The notes under the pieces were generated by a model. That model was not told where the DNA came from. It ran no database searches and saw only the letters and a program-made list of their open reading frames with translations. The position numbers and the translations under genes are program-made. 64,000 nt of DNA. Source: Klebsormidium nitens. Taxonomy: Eukaryota; Streptophyta; Klebsormidiophyceae; Klebsormidiales; Klebsormidiaceae. Shown here one piece after another: positions 32,161 to 45,271 of this stretch (its first letter is position 1; each line of letters starts with the position of its first letter). The stretch covers positions 1 to 64,000 of the forward strand of contig DF237428.1 of NCBI GenBank assembly GCA_000708835.1, written 5' to 3'.

Positions 32161-35100
32161 TTAGAGTTGAACAGTCAGTGAAGCTGAGCTTTGCTTGTCT
32201 TGGTAGACGCCAACGAGGGTCCGTGCCAACTCGTAGACCTCCGGCTTGTGCGAAACGACGATGTACTGGGCTGTATTTTGCTCCTGCACCGTGAGGTATC
32301 CCGAGTTCTTCGTTTAAGTTGAGCTTTACTTGCTTCGCGATCATTCATGCACCTGTACAACTTCCCGGATCTTGTTGCTAGCGTTTCCACACCTGACGTT
32401 ATTAACAACTTCTAAGCATTTCTTTCCATCGGAAAAGGATGTGCAAAGCTGCGAATGCATGCTGGTGTCCTACTCAAACCTGTAGCAGTGCTCTTCAGAA
32501 TCCAATGTGCCAGGCTGCTCACCCTGATATACTCAGCAATGAGGCGGGCATTTTTGGTGTCGAGGGACCCGTCGATCTCGTCGAAGAAGTAGAAAGGAGA
32601 CGGAAAGACAGCTTGCAAGCTGAACGACAGGGCCAATGCGGCCAGAGCTTGCTGACCACCAGAGAGAGTCGAGAAGTTCCGCCATTTGTGGCGGTCGGGT
32701 CGGACTGCATCCAAACGGCGGCAGATTTTGGTTTTAAGCGATCGAGGGGACGTTTAGCTTTAGATGCTCAGCTGAGACCACCTGTCAAGGAGATCAACTG
32801 ATGAGAGGTCTCTGCGCGCGACCCACTCAGAAGACGCAAATTCCTACATATATTCAACACGATTCCCTGTCAATGAAAGGGCATATCAGTCTCTTACCGA
32901 GCAAGGAGACCCCGTCGGCAAACAGCACGCTCTTGTCTTCCGTGTAGCTGAGGTACGCATCCCCGTGTCTGGTGAGCTTCCGGTAGATGCTGGATAATTG
33001 CTGGTTCACCTGCGTGGTTTGGGAGAACCTCAGCTTTCGGGCAAGGATTTCCTCCGAACGGGACTACATTGGAAAATTTTGGACTTCCCTTTCGTCTTGC
33101 CAAAAACGTGTCGAAATTCAGCGCAAGCATGTGCGGTTGCACATCTACTTTGACTCCCACGAGCTCAAACTTCATCTTACGTTCACAAGTTCCTCCGCAC
33201 AGCACGTACCTGCGTCATGGTGCTCACGAACGCTTCGAAGCGCTGGTTCTCCAAGCTGTCTCTCTGGCTTATTGCACTCTGCAGCTCCAGGCTTAGCTTT
33301 TCCAGCCGCTGCGAAGTAGTCGCAAGGGTTTTTCTGCAGCACACGTCTCTTTGAAGAGCGTCTGGATCGATTGATCTGCAAATAATTGGGATGGAAGTTA
33401 ATGAGCAAGCCCCACTGCATCATCCCGTCTTGCCAGAACGATGTCACTTGCTTTATCAGAGTCAGGGTCAGCCAAATCTTATATTCTTGTTCCAAACAAG
33501 GCCTCGCCTGCCATCTCTTAATCCTCGGCCTCCATTTCAACGATTTCAGGTCTCTTTAACGATTTATCGAATCAACTCGACCGAGTTCATTCAGCCAGCC
33601 GTTTCTATTCTCCATGTTGTTTCTTCAAATCTTCACCTTTTCATGTTGGCCAGTTCCTCTTCTTCCTCTGCCAACTTCGTTAGTCTGTCGGCCAGCGTTT
33701 CGGTGTCGCTATCTTCTGATTCTGCTGGGTCAGGGGCGTTTACACGGTCCCGATCGTCGGTGTCCGGGTCGCCTTGCGGTTTTTGCCGCTTCGTGGGAGG
33801 AATCTCTGGCACGCAGACAAGCGCTTGCTCTAGTCTAGCAAGCTTCTCTGCTGCCATGGCCCGTTCCGCCAGCAGGTCAGCTAGCTCCTCCTCCGTCTTG
33901 CTCTGGAAGAAGGCGAAAGGCGGGCTTCGTCAGGTTAGGCACGGTTTCTGTCCATAAATGACCAGAATAGTAGTGCTTAAAGGGAAAATTGACGAGTGAG
34001 CGCCAATGAATTTTGAGCTGTTATTGCAAGTTTAGAATGTACTGCCTGGAGTACGCTATTAAGTTCCTCACCTTCTCCAGTCGAACCTTCTCCAGGTCCC
34101 TTATCGCACTGCTCACAGCTTTGTTGGCCTCCAGTTGCCGCCTTTGCAAAGCCTCCCTCTCGTGTTCTCTGGAAAGCATAACATAGTTCGTATTCGCGCC
34201 TCAGGACTTTCGGTTATCAACATGTATATCGTTCGAAATCCTCCAGCGACTGAAAGTGACCATTTATTGCTCACAAAAAAGAAGATGGAGAAGCCAACAA
34301 CGCGTGTGTTCCCATCACTTACAGATTCTTGCTTTCGTCTTCGACCGCTTTCGCCTCTGAATTCAATCGTTCAAGCTTCTCCTTGGTTGCCTCCACCCTT
34401 GCAACGACTTCTCCAGATTCTCGCTTCGGGTCCCATGAAGTTTCTTCTTCTAACAAGTCAAGCAACCGGGCTTCGAGGTATTGAATCCTGGAGCGCCTCT
34501 TTCTGACATCACTCCTGCTTTTGCGGAGCTTTGAAGCCGTGTGTTGTAGTCTCTGTTCTAATGCAGAGACTTCTGGGTCATCGCCATGTGCCTCGGATTC
34601 CTGGTATGCTTGAGCAAGAGATTCTCTTTCTGTCCCCACTTCGCTCAATTCTTGTTGACAGCGATCAGCAGAACTGCTTTCCTTAGCGGCTTTTGCCTTG
34701 CAATCTGCTGCTTCCTTTTGAAGCGCAGCCAGCTTCTTCTGCATCTGACTCGCAGTATTGTTCTTCAGACGGAGATCTGATTGCTCTCTTTGTCGTTCCA
34801 AAACCCGTATTGCTCCTTGTAGCGCTTTTGCATTCTGTTCTTCTTGAGTGACCTCTGCTTCCTTGGCAGCAACCTGACGCTTGAGTGTGTCGATATGTTT
34901 CAAGAGTTCCTCTTTACGAGTTGTCGTTTGATCTGTCGCTGGTAGGAGAACTGGAGTCGCTCTAGATCCAACAGTTGTGCCCATAAAGTACTTACTCGAG
35001 CCTGTGGCAGTCTTGCATGACCCCTTTGACACTTCACCATCCTGTAAGGTCAACCGTAATTGGTTCAGTTAGTTGTTTGACTCGCTTGATTTTGCGGTTC

Positions 35101-38100
35101 TGGGGTTACTAGTGGGAACAAGCACTTGCATTGGCTTGGCGTGAGGACTAACAACACGTCTAACATCTGAAACGGAGCCTTGTTTTTTTACCCGCATTAC
35201 ATCGGCGGGCATTTCTGACCTCTCGGAGATGAAGGCAGGGGTTCCGGAACGCACCTTCTTGAAGATTTCTCCCGAGAGGGTCACGATATTGAAGGGCTTC
35301 ATTCTCCTTGCCTCCGCTGACTCTAAGATTCTCACTGCTTGTAGAGAATTTGAAACGACAACCCAGTTGCCGAAATACTTGTTCACGATTGGCTGAAACT
35401 TGTCGAACGAATGAACTTTGGAAGCCAATGGGGTTGCATGAGGTCCCAGAGAAATTGCTGACAAAGGCCTTGGGTCTGGCAGCTCCGCCAGAATGTCACA
35501 AGACGCTAGCCCAATCCGGTTGGCCTTAAAGTACTCAAGCACCTGACTTGCCGTGTGCCGGTCCTCGGTGATGAAACTGCAAAGCAATCACATGCGATCG
35601 AAGGAGGACTGACACTGGTGCACAAATTTAGTTCGAAAGATTCTAAGCGTGCTCTAACGTATTTCAACGTCATGTGGTTTCCCTGAATGTGATCTTCTGA
35701 GGCATCTAAATGCTAGGTTGCATAAAATGGAAGAAAAAAGCATGATCAGAACCTATAGCGGATCGATCTTTGTGTTCTGACCTCGAAGAAAGATTCATGC
35801 TGGAAAAGAGAACCGCATTGACCGCCGTGAGAAACTCTTGGGGCGCCGCCGCTACGTCTTGAATTCTGCCGAAGAAAGATCCGCCGAAGCAGGTTCTCAG
35901 GTCCGACGCCGCTTCGTCAAACCTCCGGAATCGATCGTCCTCTGAAGTTGCAGCTCTTTCCTTTTGATGCTGCACTGCACTGAGTCTGACCTGCAAGAGA
36001 TGTTTAGCCTGATTTCCTGACTGATGTTAGTTAAAAATTTCGTTCATGAACACGTGACCTTACTGAACCTTTTGGCATTCTGCGCGATGGTGGACCCTTC
36101 ATATGGCCTGAACTGGTGACAGGGCAACATAATAGTCTTCTAGCCCCAATTGCCTGATGTTTATTCCGCCACTTCTCGCGACGTGCGTCTGGGACCTGAA
36201 ACACTTTCTTGAAACCAAGAGGAGGCTCGTATGCTCACCTCTAGATCCGTCAACTCCCCTTTCAAGGCGGGAAGCACAGCAGTGTTCTTTCTTGCTAGTT
36301 CTCCTTCCAACCGCGCAAGTTCCTGGGTCACCCTGGCCTTTTCATCGATTGTTGAGACGTTCTCCGCAAGTGTCACTGTGACCAACTTTTCCAAGTGCTT
36401 CATCTGCAACAAAGGGATCAACAGCATTACGTGTTACCTCTTCCTAGTAAGTCATGATCAGCCAGGTTTGTCCCTGATTGCACATTGAAATTGTTGAAAT
36501 GAGCGAGTTTAACCACAGGATATATCGATGCTCTAGGAAGACAAACATTCGCCTGTGAGTATTGAGGCAGAAATTTTTGACGATTGCGGCGGTGTTACCT
36601 CTTCGTGAAGGGTGCTCAACCGTTTCCGTTCTGCCTCTTGCTTCTTAAACAACTCGTTCAACCGGCTCTGCAAGGAAAAATAAGCATGATGAGATAGTTG
36701 CACGAGGAAAGAATCTGGTGTTTTGCTTGAGAAAGTGGCGGAGATGCTTGGAAGCACTTTTCAACATGTTGATTTGGTAGTTGGGGCAGCAGATTTACCT
36801 GCAGGCTGTGTGCACGTTTGTCGATTGCCGCAATCTTATTTCCCATCACATCCAGCTCTATGCGGCTGCCTCTTGCTTGATCAGCATATTTGTCGTGTTT
36901 CCTAAGCTGCATCTCAAGTTCCTGACACGTTTCCTCCGCTTCAGCTATATCCAATGAGGATGCTTCGAGACATTTCCTCTCTCCTTCCAGTTCTGCTTCC
37001 CACTTCTCTCGCTTCTTCGCTCGGCTTTGTTTCTGCTTTTCTTGTAGGAGTCTCTTAGAACGTGCTTCTTTTTCGGCTTCGGAAAGCTGCACCTGCAAGT
37101 TTGACGCCAGTAGAAACCACCGTTTTACGTTTCCACTTCGAAAATTAGCTAGCTCTGGAGAAACGTTGTTGAAGCAAATTCAATTGGATTCTGCTGTGTT
37201 TCTTGGGTGGGCCAGCTTGTAGCATGTGCTTCTTCATCTCCTTACAGCACTACAGATATTGGTCCTAATGCACAGCGTTGCGCGCTCACCTCGGCTTTCA
37301 CGACCTGGAGCTTCAGGTGCTCCAGAGACTTGTTAAGGTCCTTCAGGTGCTTGTGATGATCTTCCAAATTGCGTCGGAGCTTTTTTTCCGTTGCTTGCGC
37401 TTGGAACAAGAGTTTTCGTCCATCCTGTCTGTGAAGTCAAGGAATGGCATGTCGTGTGTTTCTGTTCAAGGCCAACGACTTGCAGTGAGAGAGAGGAAAC
37501 TTGACGTTCAAATACCACAATTGTATGCGAACGCAGAGGGAACATGATACCTTCTCTGCGTTCTCAACTTTTAGCAGCCTTGCTTCGTCCGTATCGACAG
37601 ACTTGTTCAGGTGAGCCATCCGGGTGTTGATAGCTTCGGCTTGTGCTTTGAAGAGCTTGTTCTGTATATGAGTAGATGAAGATAGGAAGAGGAACCCGAT
37701 CAGCTGTCGTATAACTATCGTGCTCGTAGAGGTACGTCAGACGCTTGCTTCAACAGGGTTTCTTCGCAAAGAGATCAAACATTTTTAGCAAGTCACCCAT
37801 CCCCAGTCGAAGGGAACGAAGCTTACCCTCTTTTGTCTGAAGTCGACCATCCGAGAGTTGTACCTGATCGCAACAAAAAGTAGGAATGAGTTGGGTCTCA
37901 AAAATGGTCTTTAGTGATGCGACTTTGCGTGCAGCAAGTCAATCATCTTTCGCATCAATGGACGAGAAAAGTTTTTCATGGTCGTGCAGCCAATATTGTT
38001 GGGATCCGTACCTTTCCCACTTCTGCACCTGAGGAAGAAGCTGCTCTCGCTCCTCCTCGATTAAGGAAACGTCTCCGTGACAAGCCTCAATCTGCTCCGT

Positions 38101-39990
38101 CAATGTGTGAATGGAGCTTTTCAGCTGCAGGATCCTCTCTTCGAAGTGATCAGTTCCAATGAGATGTTCAAGGTTCTGCAAAGAGAGCAACGGCATAATA
38201 TTAGTTTGACGAAGCTCAAACCGTCTCTTGGTGAATTACGACGTTCAATATGCCCGAGTGAGATCGGAGTTCTTAGCGAAGCTAGGAAGTCTTGTATCCC
38301 TGTCCTGGAACTTGCAGACCAACTCTTAGATTGAAAAGAAACAGCTTCAGGTCAGTAATCACAAACCTTTGCCAGAAGAGAAGGGTTCTGGACATTGACA
38401 GCCTGCCGATTCTGCATCACGATGAACCTGCACGAAGCAGCTGAGTATGTCATTGCTGCCTCTTGATCTGCGAACCACAAGCTGCTGCCCACGTGTTGGA
38501 TCTTTGATGCTGCGCCAGAAATGGAGGAAACGGCTTTTTTATTCGGCATCATGTTCGCTTATGCCTTCACATCCTCTATGTAGAGCTTCTTGCCGGTCAA
38601 GGGCTAGGTCAGAGCGTAAAATTCTCAGAGAGACCTGGCTCATGCGCTATGGAGAATTGCCGAAAATCTTCTCACCTGTCTATAGCAGCGATTGGGACGT
38701 TGTGCGCGGACCTTAAGAAGTCGGCTAACTCGTCTTTGCTCATCTTTCTGCATGTCATAAAAGTCCCCTCTTTAGACAATGGTTTTCTTCCGGGCTCCGG
38801 ATTCGTCTCGATTATCGTTGACATGCTTGATCGCTAACCATATTGGAAGATGGAAAGCAGACTTTACTAACCTCTCGGGTTCCTCAGATAGACCTGAGAC
38901 AGAGTAGGTGCTGGTAGTTCCGTGGAGGGTTCTTTTGATTGCGAGCAAGTCCTGCCCTTCTGAATCTTTAAAGTTCAGCTTCACCTGCATGAAGGTCGTT
39001 TTGAAATGCTAGTCGAATGCTAAAACGTGCATTCGACCATTTGCTCATGTAAACGCTAACGAACTTCTGCTGCTTCTGCATTGCAGGACTGGATCTCGGA
39101 AAACTTCATCAAGAGTTCCATGTATAGTGGACACCGGAAATAAGAGGTCGCGCACGTGAAAAGAAGGCAAACAGCTTCAAACTCTGTAAGAAGTAGGGGA
39201 TTTCCTTCTTCCTTTTTGCAGTTTCCGTGTCAAAGACCTCTCCAGATCTTCAATAACTCGGAAGGAGAATAACCTAGACTCGCAGAGAGCTATACGTCTT
39301 ACCAATTCTTGTCGAGATTGCGTACTACTTTACCATTCGGTCTCCGTTCAAGTCTGCAAATGCTTTTCAACTTACAGACCAGCTTACCTCTGCATTTCCT
39401 TGATGTCCAGAAGATAATTGGAGAGAATCATTCACCAGAGCCGCAAGATTTTTCGCTCGCATATTCTTTGTTTGGCCACCAAGAGCGAAGGCAATTGCTT
39501 CTCCGATCACGCTTTTTCCGGTGCCGTTCTTCCCAACCTGTTGAAGGCAAGAATGGAGTTATCTGAGATAAAATATTCCCGTAAAGAACTTGTGCTGACA
39601 TTTGGAGGATGATCAAAAGCTTCCTATGAAGTAGCGCGAAACAAAGTAGCAATTGTATACACATTCTTAGAGATCAATTTCATGAAGCTATATAGAGCAA
39701 GGGTTTCTTAGAGTCTACACAACAATCAATTCTTGTGCTACAAACACCAGAGAACGTCAGCAGGATTTGACAACTCTCACAATGCAGGTAAAGCTCGAAA
39801 GGGGTCCGATCTGTGCTTTGTCCCTGTAAGATTTGAATCCTTGGATGTCGATTGATGCCAGTCGAAGCTGATTTGTGTTCGTTGGTTTGCCAGCTTCAGC
39901 TTGGTCTTCCTCGCAAGAGTTATTCGTTGAGGAAGCATTCCCCGTCCTCTTTTCTTTCGCCACAACCAAGCTTTGTGGTGAAGCCCCCAT
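32161..39990 (-). CDS. Divergent SMC-family chromosome ATPase
   Basis: Twenty-one GT-AG exons (minus): 39990-39781, 39537-39388, 38984-38872, 38747-38676, 38427-38367, 38175-38012, 37863-37827, 37661-37551, 37424-37290, 37092-36799, 36667-36599, 36403-36239, 35990-35782, 35576-35255, 35041-34323, 34168-34072, 33902-33637, 33333-33210, 33009-32898, 32704-32523, 32283-32161. Phases agree, giving about 1,244 aa. The layout is the full SMC plan. There is an N-terminal IQGFKSYRDKAQIGPL with Walker A GKNGTGKS (residues 72-79), then a coiled coil, a hinge at about 528-704, a second coiled coil, the signature LSGGQ (about 1157) and Walker B FYFFDEID with D-loop SLD (about 1181-1192). SMC proteins are ATP-driven DNA loop or tether machines. 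The hinge lacks the usual Gly-Gly motif and the P-loop has Lys for Pro. It therefore does not fit SMC1-6 cleanly; SMC1/SMC4-like is the nearest impression. Confidence 0.88.
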
Positions 39991-41399
39991 TTATTTTGTT
40001 TGGAGCTACCAAAGCTGCAGCCGATCCAAGATGACAAAGTCCTCAAAACGATACTGCCATATCTAGCTGTGGCTCTGTACTCCGGTCTTTGTTCCTCTTT
40101 CAACCTGCTTTTCCCCTAGAACCTTAAAGACGTACAGCATACATCATCTGCTACTTCAATGATCCTGATCGGGCTGGTTAATTGCTTACTTTTGGCCGCC
40201 AAGTATCCACTGCATTTACTTGTACCTACTGCATATGAACAGGAAGATGATCAGGGGCGGGTCAAATGTTGCTTGTGACTACATGGGGACTACATTGGCG
40301 CTGCAGATCAAGAGCCAGCAGCGCGGCAGAGTCACCCCGGAAACAAAGCTTACATGTGCACGCTATCTAGGCCAAAAGATCAGAGCTAGGGTTGGTGTTT
40401 AAGCGTTCAGAAGGCTGACGGCGATCTTTGGGACTTAGTCGCACCCTCATCAACCTTTTTCCAGACTGATCATACAAATCGATGAGTTCGTAGGGTGTGA
40501 TATTGCACAGCATTGCTAGCACCGCTTCCCTTTCATCAGACTTGGTAAGATAGTATGTACAGCAACGGAACAAGAGGGAGCGCGCGCTCGCACATCAAGA
40601 TCTGCCGCAACGTAAGCTAAGACCGTACGAGACGTAGCCAGCCCATACGGGATGTGGCAAAGTCATTGTGGCTCGCGGAGATCATCTGGCGTTTTTACAT
40701 TCCAGTCGTTCCGAGAAAGGTTGATTTTTGACTAAGCGTCTTAAGACTGTTCGCACAAGCTGGCTGACTGTCTTCTTCTTTGGGGTTCATAGCATGCGAT
40801 GCCAAGCTTTTGGATGTCAGAGGCGCAAGCACATTGCGACGGCCACATTGCGAACTCGTACCAACTTCATTGAATGTTCAATATATGCTAAAGGAACCAG
40901 TCCGGCCGTTATGACCGCACGAATTCTGACTAAGAATCACATATACTGACAGAAAAGCTGGACGTTCAAGTCTTACCAATGCTATACGTCTTGCGATTGC
41001 AGCATTTCTTCAGTTCGATACTGATATTTGTGTGCCCCTACTGCATGCTTTGCTGACCTTTATCGGCGTGGAGTTTCCACTTTATGGGCAGACCAATGTT
41101 ATGGTAAGCTCTTTCAAGCCTGCTTAAAAGCACTCCAGTAGCTTTTATTGCGACAGTGATCTCGATCCTCTCTATGACATTGCTACTTGGCTACGAGCTC
41201 GTCAGAAACTCACTGCGAGCATAAACAATTGTACCGGATTCAACGCTTTGCGAGACGAGACTGAACGACTTGGCCTACCCGATCACCCACGGTTGGGCTG
41301 GGTGTTTCTAACGTAAGGCCAGTTGACAATTGCCGGTCTTACACTGATTTAACAATACAAAGTCCTGATGGACAGCTTATATCTGTGAATCAAACTTTC
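39991..41399. other. Intergenic region between SMC promoter and GT47 3' end
   Basis: These 1.4 kb hold the SMC promoter and the 3' UTR of the GT47 gene. Frames here are short and unlike known proteins. I found no tRNA-like fold or repeat that I can support. Confidence 0.45.
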
Positions 41400-44300
41400 T
41401 CACGGCGGCAATCCTAGTACCTCGCGCCGTCTCCGCCGGTTGTGCCCCCGGTTGACCCCGCGAACTTTTCGACCGATCGCTTGCCAGATCATCTGCTCGC
41501 TGCCAAACCGTTGAGGGGGGTAGCCGTACTCAAAGTACTTGTCCACCTGCAGGTTGTTGAGAAGACTGGCTAAAATACCGAAATTGAAATCTAATTCACG
41601 GTTTGCAAGAAAGTCCAAGAGGGATAATTAGCAGCTTTATCCTTGCATTTTCGGCATTGGTGAAGTTTTGAAATCACGAGAACGAGAGAGAACTAAGGAG
41701 AGTTGCCGTACCGAAGAGATCGATAGCGACAGCATCATTGTTCAAATCACGCGCCAAGAGAAGAGTAGGTAGGTGCTTTAAACAACGCATGGCTCGAGGC
41801 GTTCACTGATTCGCCTCACGGTGTTTCCGGAACTTATGTATTGATCTCGAAAGGGATGCTCCTGTCGAATTCTACAGCCAGTTTGGAAAACCGGCTACCA
41901 CAATCACCATGTGTGTGTTGCGCAAGCTGTGTCTAAAGAGGCGCGAGATTGACAGATTATCTTGGTCATTGTCAGCAAACTTCGTCGCTCCTTGAGCGTC
42001 AGATGCTGACACGTGTCGCGTCGACGTACCTCCTTCAGGCGCTGCCACATGGCCTCCCACTCTGTTTGCGTGACATTCCGCAACGTCCCGACCAGATACC
42101 CCGGCTGAACGGCGCGTTCCGCCGGAACGAAGATCGCGAACCGGGTATAATCGAGAACGTCCTCAAAGGGCAGCTCGAGTTGGTCGCTCACCACAACCGG
42201 GACGCAGTGACTAGCGATGGCGTCGAAAAGGCGACACGAGGACGGGGTGTCACCTAAATTAAGAGAACCCTGTTTAGCGCGATTGCTGCATCCTCCTCAG
42301 ATGTAATCAAGAATAGCCTTCTATGCCCCCGCTCACGCAACCGGGGCGCGGTGGTTTCCAATGGCGTTGAACACCAGCATGAAAAGACGTGTTCGCAAGG
42401 TTCTGGTGGTAGTATGGAAATTCCCAACTCGCTTTCTCTGATGTTTGGAAGGCTTTCTCTGGATGTTTGGAAGGAGCTCAAAAGTTTTCGATGGTTAAGA
42501 AGCACTGAATAAGACGGCAATTCAGTAGCTTCCTCATCTTCGGTCGCTCTAACTGGTTGGTTCAAGAATGAGAAGCTGACAGATTCACCCCTTCCGAGGA
42601 GTAATTGGATTCTACCTATTTCCTTTCCGGCGTCTTCCTCATAGTGGCACAGACCGTTTGCGGTTCCGCCGGAACTCACCCGCGGGCATGAGGCAGAAGC
42701 GCGAGTCGCGCATCCGTGTCGCCGCGTCGGCCACGCCAACCGAGCTGGGCCGCCCGGGCTGCATCACGACGCCCGTCTCCCGGCCCAGCACGCCGAGCAG
42801 CTCCTGCCGGACGGCGCCGCCCTGGAAGGAAAAAGAGGGCGACCGTGAGAAACTTGTGAATCGACTTGTTAGACAGAAGGTACTGCAGGTCTTTCAAATC
42901 GGGCCGTCTGCGCAACTCGATTCCGCGTCGTATAGAGATTGTCCGCCGTTCGAGTAAGCAGATGCACGCTCCGGATGGCTTGAGTATTGCGAATGTGCAA
43001 ATCGAAGTCAAAGGGAGCGGCCAAGTTCACAGAACCTGTGCTACAAGATAAAGCGGGGTTCGGACCGGATGAGATATCAAGGGGATGGTTCTGACGACAG
43101 GATTTTGCGAGGATCAAGATGGTGGTTCGGCATTGAACAAGGGCGCGCGGTGTTTTGGTGGCAGAGTTGGCGGAGATTTTGAGAAGTTGGAAGCAAGAGA
43201 GCTTCGGAAGGCGTGAAGGCACCGGCAAAGGTGAGACATCTCGTGCACAGATCGATGCCGGCCTCACCGCTTTCCGCTGCAGCTGGCCCTGAAAGAAGAG
43301 AAGGCTCTTGCGGGCTTCCCAACCGGCGGAATCCTCCACGTACGTGGGCACCATGTGCTTATACGGCGCGACGATGTCCTTTGCTTCGTTAGAGACCTGC
43401 GAGCCAGACCAGATTGTTGACTTACGATGTGATCGTATCCCAGTTATTGATTGTATCCAAGTTGTCAATCCAGCGACGCGGAAGAGGAACTCTACGCTCG
43501 GAGGTCACCCATGAAAGGAGTACAGACGTCAGGCTTCGGGCGACTCTATGGCGAGTTGTGGAGTAGTCGACCCGTTGCTTCGGCCGTCTTGCGAGAGCAA
43601 GCGTGCACGCCCCCTTTATAACAGCGGCTTCATGAGCGGGACGTTCGCCCCAATAGAGACTTTTTCGTTTTCTTGTGTGTTAAAAACCCCTTCGTGCGAC
43701 TGCCGAGCTCGCAACCGCAAAGATTGGCAAACCTTGGGTGCCCTTCGAAGTGAGAAAGAGTCCCTGTGATCACATGCATCTTGTATCATTCAAAAGTCTT
43801 TCCCTCTCACCTTTCGCGGCTGGCGTCCGAAGTCCGCCACAATGAAGCGCGCGCTGCGCAGCATGTGCGCGCACAGATTCAGCGCGTTAGGATGGTGCAC
43901 GGGGATCACGTGGTCCGAGCCGCCGGACGCCTTCCAGGGGGGCTGCTGCGTCAGCCAATCAACGAAAGCCAGCTGTACGCTCCTGCAGGCCGAATCTTGA
44001 ATCTCACAGACGGCACGGAAAATATCGAAACTTGGGGGGTGATCCACTTGAGGCTATGATTTTCGCCAACGCTTGATTTTGGCGAACGTCGAAGTGATAT
44101 GCGTCTTCGCGAGCATACAAGGAAGGAATGAGGTACTGACAATTGAATTTGTATCTCTTCTTCCGACAGAAGCCGTAATATTTATGTGGGTATTCAGAAG
44201 ATAGATACGAGGTACTAGAAGAAGAGCATTTGACAGACAGCGGACAAAGTCTCGACGAACTACAAAGCTTGGGCGTTCTTCATTTCGAGGCCAAACCATT

Positions 44301-45271
44301 CAACCCGAGAACTTTGTGCTTATCTCTATCCCAAGATCCATAGTAGAGACGTTGGCCCTTCTTGAAGGAAGAGAATCTCAACGATCTGTGAAGGAGGAAA
44401 CAGCGAAGGACGTGATCGAAACCTACGTCATGTAGCTTCCAAACTGCGCAATGATATCATCACCAAAGTCAGCTCGATACGGTCCTCACCTCTGTTCCAT
44501 GATGCTTCTGTGCGAGTTTCCGTTGTAACTCAGGCTCGAGAAGAACGGCACAAAAAACACGTCAGCATCTTTTGGGTCCGCCACCCTGACGGCCGCTCTT
44601 TCCCAGTTCGCTCTAGTTGCATTGTGGTGCGCAGCTGACAGTAGATCCAACGTCAGCCAGAAAGCGATGCTGTGCTGCTTTCTTGAAACGCTGCCCGGGT
44701 ACAAAGGATAGCTGATTCCACCTATGTTCACGCCATTGGTAGTGTTTGAGAATCGAGAATGTTCCCAACTTTTGTCTATTATGCCCCAGTTGAATTGCGC
44801 CGGAAGATCGTACATGTAGACTCTCAGCGGGCCTCCCAACTGCTCAGCAGAATCTATGCTGTTTTTCGCTGACTTTGCAGGACTGGTCATTTGTAGCAAC
44901 TTGGAAACGATCCCCGCGATCCCCGCCCGCCCAAACGGCCAGCCAATCCCAGCAGGCCGCACCGTGGTGCTTCTCTCAAACGTATACTTATACTCAATGA
45001 CTTCTCTCCCTTCCAACATTTCCCCGCCCAACTCCTGCCCGACCCCACCAATCCTTGTCCCGTATCGCCGCGCTGACGTCAACCTCGGCTCCGCTGACGT
45101 CAGCCAGCTTGCCCCGCCCTCCTGCGCGCGCGTCACCAGGTCCCGGTGTGCGGCAAAGAGCATGAACGCCAGCGGGATGCTCAGGGCCAGTGCAATGGCG
45201 TAGAAGCGACCCACGGGGTGGAGGGCTCGCAGTTGGCAGTAGCGCAGCCGCCATTGGAAGAGCTGAGCCAT
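41400..45271 (-). CDS. Exostosin-family GT47 glycosyltransferase (ARAD-like)
   Basis: Six GT-AG exons (minus): 45271-44490, 43982-43811, 43396-43268, 42821-42680, 42253-42030, 41546-41400, about 531 aa. A short basic cytosolic tail precedes one membrane helix (about residues 22-42), the type II topology of Golgi glycosyltransferases. The exostosin domain starts at LRVYMYDLP (about 148) and includes [74 protein letters not shown] and VPVVVSDQLELPFEDVLDY. The block order matches plant GT47 proteins of the arabinosyltransferase ARAD1 group, which act on pectic arabinan. The donor sugar and acceptor cannot be read from sequence. A Golgi role in wall or glycoprotein glycan synthesis is likely. Intron 4 contains a small tandem repeat. 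Confidence 0.85.
42431..42473. repeat. 21-22 bp tandem duplication in GT47 intron 4
   Basis: GCTTTCTCTG(G)ATGTTTGGAAG occurs twice in direct tandem with one inserted base. It is intronic. Confidence 0.85.
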
